DNA of 64,000 bases from the NCBI RefSeq assembly GCF_051488665.1, contig NZ_JBPSEG010000001.1, positions 450,743 to 514,742 on the forward strand. Direction: 5' to 3'. Of the stretch, positions 17,495 to 24,812 are shown one piece after another (positions within the stretch are counted from its first letter, which is position 1; each line of letters begins with the position of its first letter). The stretch is from Melioribacter sp051488665 (GTDB lineage: Bacteria > Bacteroidota > Ignavibacteria > Ignavibacteriales > Melioribacteraceae). The notes beneath the pieces were generated by a model. It did no database searches, was not told the origin of the DNA, and saw only the letters and a program-made list of their open reading frames with translations. Position numbers and translations under genes: made by a program.

Positions 17495-18114
17495 GCTTCT
17501 ACCCGAATCTTCTTTTCGATTTCTTCAATGATATTTTTGTGAATTTCTTCGATTGTTTTCGTACCGTCGATTTTTCTGAATCGTTTTTCTTTTTCGGAAA
17601 GTTGAAGATAACCTTTTCTTACGTTCTCATAGAATTCTCTTTGCGAGGTTTCTATTCTGTCGAGTTCGTGTTTTTTTACAATCGACATTCTTCTGAAAAC
17701 CTCTTCGATCGGTAAATCGATAAAAAAAGTTAATTCCGGAACTGCCCGCCCTATAACAAAACTCTGCAGTATTTCGACAAAATCGCGAGGCAATCCTCTG
17801 CCGTAGGATTGATATGCAACGGTTGAATCGTGAAATCTGTCCGATATTACCCAAATTTTTTTTTCTAGAGCGGGAAGAATTTTTTCTTTGACGAGCTGAG
17901 CCCTGCTGGCCGAGAAAAGCAACAATTCCGTTTCATCGCACATTCCGCTGTTCTTTTTATCCAGGAGAATCGAACGGATACTCTCGGAAATGCCGGTGCC
18001 GCCTGGTTCTCTGATAACCAAAACTTTTTCGTTTTTATTTTCCAGATAATCTTTGAGTAATTTAACCTGAGTCGACTTGCCGCAAAAGTCAAGTCCTTCG
18101 AAAGTAATGAACAT
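17491..18114 (-). CDS. tmk: Thymidylate kinase
   Basis: 207 residues, the normal length. P-loop FEGLDFCGKSTQ is at the N terminus. REPGGTGISESIRSIL binds dTMP, DRFHDSTVAYQSYGRGL is the DR[YF] motif, and FFIDLPIEE leads to the lid region. It phosphorylates dTMP to dTDP for DNA synthesis. Its stop overlaps the S41 protease start by four bases, and it starts 3 bases after the YbbR-like gene, so the three genes are co-transcribed. Confidence 0.96.
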   Translation of the reverse strand: MFITFEGLDFCGKSTQVKLLKDYLENKNEKVLVIREPGGTGISESIRSILLDKKNSGMCDETELLLFSASRAQLVKEKILPALEKKIWVISDRFHDSTVAYQSYGRGLPRDFVEILQSFVIGRAVPELTFFIDLPIEEVFRRMSIVKKHELDRIETSQREFYENVRKGYLQLSEKEKRFRKIDGTKTIEEIHKNIIEEIEKKIRVEA

Positions 18115-18117
18115 AGG

Positions 18118-19029
18118 CTATCTCTCTCTGATGATATATTTTAATTTAGAAGGAACCGCGCCGATCAATTCGGTATATTTAGGAATTATAATGCGCGGAG
18201 CGAGCATATCTTCATTATCCCCAACCGCGTCTCTGAAATCGGCAAATACTTTTATATCTTCTTTGGAAAGCCGTCCGAGTTTATTCAAGCCGCCTCTCAG
18301 TATAACATTGATTTTAACAGGAAATATCAGCAATTCTTTGTCAGGCGGCGTATTTAAAACTTTTACCGGAATATCTTTGAATTCAAGTTCAATTATTTTT
18401 TCAACGTCGAATTTGAATTTGCATCTGTCCGTCGAGTATTCAATACCGTTTTCCAGAAGCAGGTCTACTTCCCCTTCCTGGGATTCGTTGACATTTTCGA
18501 ATTTAACCGTATCGGTTTTTACGGATTCGACATTCTTCAAAATCGATTCGGGACCAGAGACGACTATTGAATCAGGGAAAAACTCAACTTCCGAAGCCAG
18601 TCCGAAACCGGGAGCAAAGCTTATATGGAAATTCTTCTCAACAGGGACTTTTTTTGTTACCCGGTCTTCAATCCTCAATTTTATTTCCGAAGGGATTATT
18701 TCAACGACGGATACCGACGAACCGATCCACGGATTGTTTTCGAATTCGTTTTTCAGATTTATCGAATACCTCCCTTTGTTTTGCGGAGACGAGACATAAA
18801 AACTGTGCTCGCCGCCCAAACAAATCTTAGCCAATTCCCATCCTTTGCCTTTCAATCTGACATAAACGGATTCGCCCGACAAAAATACCGGGGCATATTG
18901 TTGAGAAATGTCCAAGAGTTCCACAGGGGCGTTGATACCGCAGATATAATCTTCCGAAAGGGCGATTGAACCCCATAGCACAATTGAAATTATAACTACG
19001 GAGATAATCGGTAAAAGTTTGTTCTTCAT
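18118..19029 (-). CDS. YbbR/CdaR-like protein
   Basis: 303 residues: a short cytoplasmic start, one membrane segment (LLPIISVVIISIVLWGSIAL), then an extracytoplasmic region made of YbbR-type repeats. Repeat cues are VYVRLKGKGWELAK, IIPSEIKLRIEDRVTKKVPV, PDSIVVSGPESILKNVESV and FKDIPVKVLNTPP. In Firmicutes YbbR proteins (CdaR) regulate the c-di-AMP cyclase CdaA, but no cyclase gene is visible here. It lies upstream of tmk in the same operon. The terminator of the shell operon is immediately upstream, so this gene must have its own start of transcription. Confidence 0.85.
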   Translation of the reverse strand: MKNKLLPIISVVIISIVLWGSIALSEDYICGINAPVELLDISQQYAPVFLSGESVYVRLKGKGWELAKICLGGEHSFYVSSPQNKGRYSINLKNEFENNPWIGSSVSVVEIIPSEIKLRIEDRVTKKVPVEKNFHISFAPGFGLASEVEFFPDSIVVSGPESILKNVESVKTDTVKFENVNESQEGEVDLLLENGIEYSTDRCKFKFDVEKIIELEFKDIPVKVLNTPPDKELLIFPVKINVILRGGLNKLGRLSKEDIKVFADFRDAVGDNEDMLAPRIIIPKYTELIGAVPSKLKYIIRER

Positions 19030-19040
19030 GGTTTAAATAT

Positions 19041-19069
19041 AAAAAAAGGCTTTATCAAAAGCCTTTTTT
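19041..19069 (-). terminator. Intrinsic terminator after the shell-protein operon
   Basis: A-run/GGCTTT and AAAGCC/T-run arms pair across a short ATCA loop: AAAAGGCTTTATCAAAAGCC with T-runs on both sides. It sits between the stop of the second BMC gene (19093) and the YbbR gene start (19029). On the minus strand the T-run follows the stem, as expected of a Rho-independent terminator. Confidence 0.8.
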
Positions 19070-19092
19070 CATAAATAAATTTGGAATCTCAA

Positions 19093-19689
19093 TTAATCTC
19101 TGAGAGTATTAAACAACTCGATCAAAGTTTCTCTGTTGGCTTTCGAAATTTCTCTTCCTTTTATCGGGAAATTCGGGAAAGAACGAGCCAATCTTCTCAG
19201 TTTATGCACGTTTAATTTGGACAATTCTTCAGTCGGCGGCGCTTCGGTAATATCGCCGCTACCGAAGAAATCGTCTTCTTCCGGCTCTTCGTTTTCAAGT
19301 TCTTTTATGGCTTCTTGTTTTAGATTTTCCAGATGGTTTTCAGCCGTCTCGGGGTTAGATGATTTTTCGCTTGCCGGTTGTTGGATGGTTCTTTCGGTTT
19401 TTCGGGTTGTCTTTACTGTTTCCGGATTAACCAGAATATCGATTTGTTCGTCGGGTCTTGGAATCACATGAACCGACACCAGTTCTCCCACGCGTTGAGC
19501 GGCAGCGGCGCCGGCATCCACAGCCGATTTAACTGCCGCGACTTCTCCGATTATTTCAACGGTAACCAGTCCCGCTTTCACTTTTTCTTTACGGAGCAAT
19601 TTAACATTGGCCGCCTTGAGCATAGCGTCCGCCGCTTCGATAGCAGCCACCAAGCCCCTGGTTTCAATCAACCCTAAAGCCAATTGCAT
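19093..19689 (-). CDS. BMC-H shell protein with long SAP/Rho_N-like C-terminal extension
   Basis: Residues 1-~85 are a BMC domain (LGLIETRGLVAAIEAADAM, then DAGAAAAQRVGELVSVHVIP), so the protein should form hexameric tiles of a microcompartment shell. The pore loop reads KVKAG (about 36-40) where PduA has KIGSG and EutM QIGGG, placing a Lys at the pore. Residues ~88-155 form a polar, Glu-rich linker, probably disordered (ELENEEPEEDDFFGSGD). The tail (about 157-196) has LSKLNVHKLRRLARSFPNF and SKANRETLIELF, reminiscent of SAP/Rho N-terminal helical motifs that bind nucleic acid. EutK is a known BMC protein with a C-terminal nucleic-acid-binding-like domain. The tail assignment is by pattern only. 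The gene is 7 bases after the simpler shell gene. Confidence 0.9.
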   Translation of the reverse strand: MQLALGLIETRGLVAAIEAADAMLKAANVKLLRKEKVKAGLVTVEIIGEVAAVKSAVDAGAAAAQRVGELVSVHVIPRPDEQIDILVNPETVKTTRKTERTIQQPASEKSSNPETAENHLENLKQEAIKELENEEPEEDDFFGSGDITEAPPTEELSKLNVHKLRRLARSFPNFPIKGREISKANRETLIELFNTLRD

Positions 19690-19696
19690 GATTCAA

Positions 19697-19978
19697 TTAC
19701 TTGGAACGTTTGGGTAGAATCAATTCCACATCAGTATGAGGACGAGGAATTACGTGAACCGAAACCAATTCACCGACACGCTGAGCTGCTGCGGCTCCAG
19801 CGTCGGTAGCGGCTTTAACGGCTCCAACGTCGCCGCGAACCATGACTGTTACATAACCGCCGCCGATTGTTTCTTTTCCGATTAATTCCACTTTAGCAGC
19901 TTTTACCATAGCGTCGGCTGCTTCAATGGCTCCTACCAATCCTTTGGTTTCGATCATGCCAAGTGCATCGAGTGTCAT
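19697..19978 (-). CDS. BMC-H shell protein (PduA/EutM type)
   Basis: A single BMC domain filling the whole 93-residue protein, almost a textbook PduA/EutM homolog: ALGMIETKGLVGAIEAADAM, VMVRGDVGAVKAATDAGAAA, GELVSVHVIPRPHTDVE and an ILPKRSK end. The pore loop TIGGG (37-41) matches the glycine-lined EutM type rather than the Ser type of PduA. It should be the main hexameric facet protein. A GGAG ribosome site is about 8 bases before the ATG, and a strong promoter lies upstream. No pentamer (BMC-P) or trimer (BMC-T) gene is found in the window, so the rest of the shell must be encoded elsewhere. Confidence 0.97.
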   Translation of the reverse strand: MTLDALGMIETKGLVGAIEAADAMVKAAKVELIGKETIGGGYVTVMVRGDVGAVKAATDAGAAAAQRVGELVSVHVIPRPHTDVELILPKRSK

Positions 19979-20013
19979 ATGAGGGCTCCATATTGTGTTT
20001 AAATTTCGACATC

Positions 20014-20042
20014 AAAATAGCTTATATAACTAAAAATGTCAA
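20014..20042 (-). promoter_or_regulatory. Promoter of the BMC shell operon
   Basis: On the minus strand a perfect TTGACA (20037-20042) is followed after 17 bases by TATTTT (20014-20019), about 35 bases before the first shell gene. The -35 box overlaps the ruvX stop codon. It is one of the best sigma70-like matches in the window. Confidence 0.6.
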
Positions 20043-20467
20043 TTTGATTTTTTTCTTAGATAATCTTCCAATAAAATCGCCGCGGCATTCTTATCGATCA
20101 GTCCTTTGTCTCTTCTCTTTTTCTTTGTCGGCACGCTTTCGATTATTCTCCTCTGAGCAATATTCGAAGTGTATCGCTCGTCAACCAATTCTATATCGAT
20201 TCCAGTGGCGCTTTGAAGCTTCCGGGAAAATTCCTTTACGACCGGAGAGACTTTCGATTCTTCGCCGTTTTCTTTTAAAGGATTGCCGATAATAATTTTA
20301 GTAACGTTATACTCGGCAATCAATTTTAAGATATTTGCTGTCAGATTGGCATCGTTATCGAGAGTAGTTAATGGATAAGCAAAAATGTTCAGCGGGTCGG
20401 TGACCGCTATGCCTACGCGCTTTTCGCCGTAATCGATAGACATTATTCGGGATTCGGTTTCAGGCAT
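20039..20467 (-). CDS. ruvX: RuvX/YqgF family Holliday junction resolvase-like nuclease
   Basis: RNase-H-fold protein of about 142 residues: MSIDYGEKRVGIAVTDPLNI (first catalytic Asp), IIIGNPLKENGEES, VELVDERYTSNIAQRRI (Glu/Asp) and the C-terminal DKNAAAILLEDYLRKK. The family includes YqgF/RuvX, linked to 16S rRNA 5'-end processing and to junction resolution. I choose the ATG at 20467, one base after the rel stop; a start at 20497 would lie inside rel and lacks conservation. The -35 box of the shell-gene promoter overlaps its stop. Confidence 0.92.
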   Translation of the reverse strand: MPETESRIMSIDYGEKRVGIAVTDPLNIFAYPLTTLDNDANLTANILKLIAEYNVTKIIIGNPLKENGEESKVSPVVKEFSRKLQSATGIDIELVDERYTSNIAQRRIIESVPTKKKRRDKGLIDKNAAAILLEDYLRKKSN

Positions 20468-20468
20468 A

Positions 20469-22658
20469 TTATTGATTGTCGGCGTCGAAACGTTCAACGG
20501 AATAGACGCCTTTATTCTTTTTGAGTCGTTCTATCAGTTTGTTAAGATGATTCAGATCCCTTACATAAACCGTAATTGTTCCTTTGAACATCGAATCGGC
20601 AGTGCTGAAATTTACCGATTTAATATTCGTGTTTTCAAAAGTTGTGATACTGTTCGAAATATCTTTCAGAATTCCTGGCATATCTTCGCCTTTAATGATA
20701 ATGCCCGCAACAAAGTAAGACCCGTCGGTTTTAGGCCAGTTAACCGGCACAACCCGTTCCTCGTTGCTCTTTAACATATTAATCAGGTTTTTACAATCCT
20801 TGCGGTGAACTTTAATTCCCTCTCCGATTGTAACATAGCCGATTATCGGGTCGCCGGGAATAGGATTGCAACATTTTGCATAACTTATCGACAGACCCTT
20901 CTGCTCGCCTTCGACGATTACGCCGCCGGCTGTATGCCGCGCTATATCGACAAAACGGTCAAACTCAAGTTCGCCGCTTTCTTTCTGGCTCTCCTGAGCC
21001 TGAACATTGAGCGCGGGATTCAAAATCCGGTCGAGGTCTACATTGTTCGAGGCAACGGCTTTATAAAAACTTTTGACGTTGTCGAATTTTAGCTTTTTCG
21101 AAAGTTTAACTATATCGTCCGGAGTCAGGGCAAGTTTATATTTCTTAACTTTTTTCTCGAATATTTCCTTGCCGTTTTCGATTATCCGTTCTTCTTCTTT
21201 ATTCAGGTACCTGCGAATGTGACTTTTGGCTTTATGCGTTTTGACAAACTGCAGCCAACTTTTATTGGGATGTTGATTTTTGGAAGTTATGATTTCAACC
21301 TGGTCGCCGCTGTGAAGAATCGTATTCAAGGGAACTATTTTGCCGTTTACTTTTGCTCCTATGCAATGGTTGCCTACATTACTGTGAATTTCATAAGCGA
21401 AATCGACCGGAGTGGAATTGATAGGCAGCCTTTTGAGTTCTCCTTTCGGCGTGAAAACATAAATTTCATCCTGGTAAAGATTCAGTTTAAAGCTTGCGAG
21501 TATTTCCTTGGTAGCCTCGTCTTTGGAAGCGTTTTCAAAAATATCCCTTACCCAGCTGACCCATTCTTCCAGCTCTTTGTCTGTGCTTGTAATATTCTCT
21601 TTGTATTTCCAGTGAGCAGCCACGCCGCGTTCGGCAATTTCGTGCATCTTGCGCGTTCGTATTTGAACTTCTACCAGTCTTCCTTCGGGACCAATAACAG
21701 TGGTATGAATCGATTGATAATTGTTCTTTTTCGGTATCGAAATAAAATCCTTAAAACGGTCGGGTATCGGTTTGAAAAGCTCGTTTACAATTCCGAGTAC
21801 GAGATAACAACTGTTTTTATCGTCGTTTTCCAGAATTATTCTGATAGCAAGCTTATCATAGATCTGTTCGAAAGGAAGATTTTGAGTGACCATTTTTCTG
21901 TAAATACTGTAAAGGTGTTTCGGTCGTCCGCTTATTTCGAATTTCAGGTTATATTCTTTCAGCTTTTCGGATACGGGTTTAATAACCTTGTTCAAAAAAG
22001 CTTCTCTTTCTTTGCGAGTATCCGAAATTTTTTGAGCAATACTGTCGTAAGCTTCTCTGTTGAGATACTTGAATGCCAGGTCTTCCATTTCCCATTTAAT
22101 GGCGCCCAGACCGAATCTGTGAGCAAAGGGCGCGTAGATTTCGAGAGTCTCTTTTGCAATGCGGCGTTGTTTTTGAGGACTTACGAATTCAAGCGTGCGC
22201 ATATTATGGAGGCGGTCGGCAAATTTAACGAGAATAACGCGCACATCCTTTACCATCGAAAGCAAAAGCTTTCTGTAATTTTCGGCTTTGACAATTTCCT
22301 GCTCTTTAAACACACCGCCAATTTTCGTAACCCCGTCTACAATCTCGGCAACTTCCTGTCCGAATTCTTTTGCAATAAACTCGATGTTAATGTCGGAATC
22401 TTCGACAACGTCGTGCAATAACGCTCCGACAATAGAAATATCGTCGAGCGGAATTTCCCGGGCAAGAATCATTGCCACTTCGTAGGGATGATTGAAATAC
22501 GGTTCACCGGAAGCCCGGAAGTCGTTTTTGTGCGACTCGTAGCTTAAATGAAATGCTTTTTCGATCAGAGCTTCGTTGACTACCCGTAAATTTTTTCTGC
22601 AAACTTCCAGAAGCTCGTCGAGCATTTTTTTATGTTTAATTCCGATTACCGTTTCCAT
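20469..22658 (-). CDS. Bifunctional (p)ppGpp synthetase/hydrolase (Rel/SpoT)
   Basis: 729 residues in the standard long-RSH order. The HD hydrolase domain has FNHPYEVAMIL and LLHDVVEDSDI. In the synthetase domain, GRPKHLYSIYRKM is followed by DRFKDFISIPKKNNYQSIHT, the RxKD form found in bifunctional enzymes. TGS (YVFTPKGELKRLPINSTPVD), helical and zinc-finger parts (YAKCCNPIPGDPIIGYV) and a C-terminal ACT domain follow. Both active sites look intact, so it should make and degrade the alarmone and be the main stringent-response enzyme. It is followed by ruvX after one base. Confidence 0.96.
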   Translation of the reverse strand: METVIGIKHKKMLDELLEVCRKNLRVVNEALIEKAFHLSYESHKNDFRASGEPYFNHPYEVAMILAREIPLDDISIVGALLHDVVEDSDINIEFIAKEFGQEVAEIVDGVTKIGGVFKEQEIVKAENYRKLLLSMVKDVRVILVKFADRLHNMRTLEFVSPQKQRRIAKETLEIYAPFAHRFGLGAIKWEMEDLAFKYLNREAYDSIAQKISDTRKEREAFLNKVIKPVSEKLKEYNLKFEISGRPKHLYSIYRKMVTQNLPFEQIYDKLAIRIILENDDKNSCYLVLGIVNELFKPIPDRFKDFISIPKKNNYQSIHTTVIGPEGRLVEVQIRTRKMHEIAERGVAAHWKYKENITSTDKELEEWVSWVRDIFENASKDEATKEILASFKLNLYQDEIYVFTPKGELKRLPINSTPVDFAYEIHSNVGNHCIGAKVNGKIVPLNTILHSGDQVEIITSKNQHPNKSWLQFVKTHKAKSHIRRYLNKEEERIIENGKEIFEKKVKKYKLALTPDDIVKLSKKLKFDNVKSFYKAVASNNVDLDRILNPALNVQAQESQKESGELEFDRFVDIARHTAGGVIVEGEQKGLSISYAKCCNPIPGDPIIGYVTIGEGIKVHRKDCKNLINMLKSNEERVVPVNWPKTDGSYFVAGIIIKGEDMPGILKDISNSITTFENTNIKSVNFSTADSMFKGTITVYVRDLNHLNKLIERLKKNKGVYSVERFDADNQ

Positions 22659-22687
22659 TTTAAGCTAATTTTTACTGAAATAAAGCG

Positions 22688-22714
22688 AAAATATCGATAA
22701 AAAACAATTGTCAA
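22688..22714 (-). promoter_or_regulatory. Candidate promoter upstream of rel
   Basis: On the minus strand TTGACA (22709-22714) and TATTTT (22688-22693) are separated by 15 bases, about 30 bases before the rel ATG. The -35 is perfect but the spacing is short. Confidence 0.35.
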
Positions 22715-22747
22715 AACGTTATACAGATTCCGCGCCAAATAAGTTCT

Positions 22748-23374
22748 TCAAAAAGTGCCGAAAGTTCTGTCGCCTGCGTCTCCCAATCCGGGAACGATAT
22801 AACCCAATTCGTTTAATCCCCTGTCCAATGCGGCAGTATAAACTTTCACGTCCGGATGCTCGTCATTCATCTTCTTTACGCCTTCCGGAGCCGCTATAAG
22901 GCAAGCCAGATAAGATTCGCCTGCGCCCCTTTCTTTCAAATACTTGAAAGCAGCAGCGGCGCTTCCGCCAGTGGCAAGCATGGGATCGAGTACTATTGTA
23001 ACCGAACTGCCAATGTCTTTCGGGGTTTTATAATAATAATCTTCGGGCATCAAAGTTTTTTCGTTGCGCTGCAAACCGATGTGTCCTACTTTTGCGTCGG
23101 GTATCATATCCAAAAACGAATTTACCATGCTGAGACCTGCGCGCAAGACTGGCACAAGAACCACTTGCTTTTGAAGCATATGTCCTGCCGTTGTTTCCAA
23201 CGGAGTGACTACTTCGATTTCGTTCAATTGAAAATTTTTAGAAATTTCTACTGCAATGGAATAAGAAATTCTTCCCAGGGCTGCCCTGAAATCCGCAGGT
23301 CTTGTATCTTTGTTGCGCAGAATTGTTATATCTCTTTTCACAAGAGGATTATCTACCACGGTAAGATTGTTCAT
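22748..23374 (-). CDS. upp: Uracil phosphoribosyltransferase
   Basis: 208 residues, the usual length. The PRPP-binding loop is LDPMLATGGSAAAA, with LVPVLRAGLSMV upstream, EGVKKMNDEHPDVKVYTAAL, and the uracil-binding C terminus YIVPGLGDAGDRTFGTF. It converts uracil and PRPP to UMP for pyrimidine salvage. It overlaps the stop of the flavoprotein gene by four bases (ATGA), so the two are coupled although functionally unrelated as far as can be seen. Confidence 0.97.
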   Translation of the reverse strand: MNNLTVVDNPLVKRDITILRNKDTRPADFRAALGRISYSIAVEISKNFQLNEIEVVTPLETTAGHMLQKQVVLVPVLRAGLSMVNSFLDMIPDAKVGHIGLQRNEKTLMPEDYYYKTPKDIGSSVTIVLDPMLATGGSAAAAFKYLKERGAGESYLACLIAAPEGVKKMNDEHPDVKVYTAALDRGLNELGYIVPGLGDAGDRTFGTF

Positions 23375-24735
23375 TTTTTTACCTCTTTAGCTTTTCTTCC
23401 CAATATCGACAATAAATTTATGAACGGGGACAACGGCGGCGTGTAGTTATAATCGACATCGCCAAGTTTATACACAGGTATTTTATTATTTATAAAAACG
23501 GAAACGATGTCCGCATGACCTGCCACTTCTTTTCCGCCGATAAACTGACCTCCTAAAATATTGCCGGTATATTTATCGAATAATATTTTACCGAAGCCGT
23601 TCCTGCTGCCGGGCATAACCTTAACAAGATTCGGCGCTGTGGCATAAACGGATTCGAATTTAAGATTATATTTACGAGCTTTAGCGCTGTTTATTCCTAC
23701 CGTGGCAATAAAGTAATCGAAGAATTTCAAAGCGACATTCGGGACTATTCCGCGCGCCGTTGCATTGCCGCCTGCGGCATTTTCGCCTGCAATATGCCCG
23801 TAATCTCTGGCTAACGTGGCAAGCGGAATATAATCGTATCTGTTCGTAATGCCGTTTTTCACTTCGATATTATCGCCGGCGGCAAATATGTTCGGATCGG
23901 ATGTTTTGCAGCGTGAATCGACTTTCAATCCTCCGAATTCGCCCAATGTTAGTCCTGCAGCCGCCGCCAAATCGTTATTTGGTCTTACACCCGCAGCCAG
24001 CAATACGAGGTCGATTTCGATAGTCCAGCCCTTATGTTTTATTGCCTTTATGGTATTGTCTTGTATGACCGGCTCTATATCGACAGCCTGTCGGTAAAAT
24101 TCTATATTGCTTTCTTTCAGAATCTCCGCTATAATATTGCCGATTTCAACGTCCGTATTGGGCAAAGGTAAATTTTCTCTTTCGAATAGTTTAACGGAAA
24201 ATCCTTTTTTCCTGAAAGCTTCGGCTGTTTCCAACCCGATATAACCCGCTCCAATTACGGCAACGTTTCTTATCCGATTGTTATTGCTTAAAAATTTGTC
24301 AAGCCTTATTAAGTCGGTTACGCTTTTTAACGTAAAGAGATTATCGAGCGTTCTGTCGAATTTAGGAATGTATACGGGCTTAGAACCCGTTGTAAGAATT
24401 AATCTGTCGTAAGAATAATCAATTTTTTGATTAGAAGACTTATTCAAAACCGTAATGGTTTTATTTCTTCTGTCGATTTTTTCGACGAGATGATTGATGA
24501 AAACTTTAACGCCTTTTTTTTGTTCGAAGCTTTCCGGATCGAAAAATACCAATTTCTTAACGTCGGCAATTTCTCCCGAGAGCACGTAGGGAAGCTCGCA
24601 CGTACCTGTCGAAATGAATTGACCGGCTTCGAAAAGCGTTACGTTGGAATCCGGGCTTACCCGTTTAGCCTTTGCCGCAGCCGCCGGTCCTGCCGCATTC
24701 CCTCCTACTACAACTATATTTTTTGGCGAATACAA
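23371..24735 (-). CDS. FAD-dependent CoA-disulfide reductase/NADH oxidase-like enzyme
   Basis: 454 residues of the pyridine nucleotide-disulfide reductase class. The FAD-binding start is IVVVGGNAAGPAAAAKAKR. The single redox Cys lies in FISTGTCELPYVLSG (about residue 46), the position used by CoA-disulfide reductase, NADH peroxidase and persulfide reductases. NAD(P)H binding is at NVAVIGAGYIGLETAEAF and the second FAD motif at IFAAGDNIEVKNG. No rhodanese domain is fused. The C-terminal domain (GGQFIGGKEVAGHADIVSVF) gives the dimer interface. Substrate cannot be fixed; with bshC present, thiol homeostasis is a reasonable context. It overlaps upp. Confidence 0.87.
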   Translation of the reverse strand: MYSPKNIVVVGGNAAGPAAAAKAKRVSPDSNVTLFEAGQFISTGTCELPYVLSGEIADVKKLVFFDPESFEQKKGVKVFINHLVEKIDRRNKTITVLNKSSNQKIDYSYDRLILTTGSKPVYIPKFDRTLDNLFTLKSVTDLIRLDKFLSNNNRIRNVAVIGAGYIGLETAEAFRKKGFSVKLFERENLPLPNTDVEIGNIIAEILKESNIEFYRQAVDIEPVIQDNTIKAIKHKGWTIEIDLVLLAAGVRPNNDLAAAAGLTLGEFGGLKVDSRCKTSDPNIFAAGDNIEVKNGITNRYDYIPLATLARDYGHIAGENAAGGNATARGIVPNVALKFFDYFIATVGINSAKARKYNLKFESVYATAPNLVKVMPGSRNGFGKILFDKYTGNILGGQFIGGKEVAGHADIVSVFINNKIPVYKLGDVDYNYTPPLSPFINLLSILGRKAKEVKK

Positions 24736-24812
24736 AACATAACCTGCAAATTATTTCAGATAAATATAAACAATTCCGGCATGTTTTGGGTATGTTACGG
24801 CTGGTAAATTTA

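Noticed and set aside
19093..19978. A complete BMC locus (shell plus enzymes) around the two shell genes
   Set aside because: Neighbours are ruvX, rel, ybbR and tmk; no BMC-P, BMC-T, aldehyde dehydrogenase or signature enzyme is adjacent, so only shell genes can be claimed.
21219..22421. A 400-codon open frame on the plus strand opposite rel
   Set aside because: It is fully antisense to a gene with intact RSH motifs. Its translation is Phe/Asn/Tyr-rich with no domain, the typical mirror of an AT-rich coding strand.
22748..23374. upp and prs as parts of a nucleoside-degrading microcompartment pathway
   Set aside because: Both are universal nucleotide-metabolism genes with no targeting-like extensions and sit in unrelated operons.
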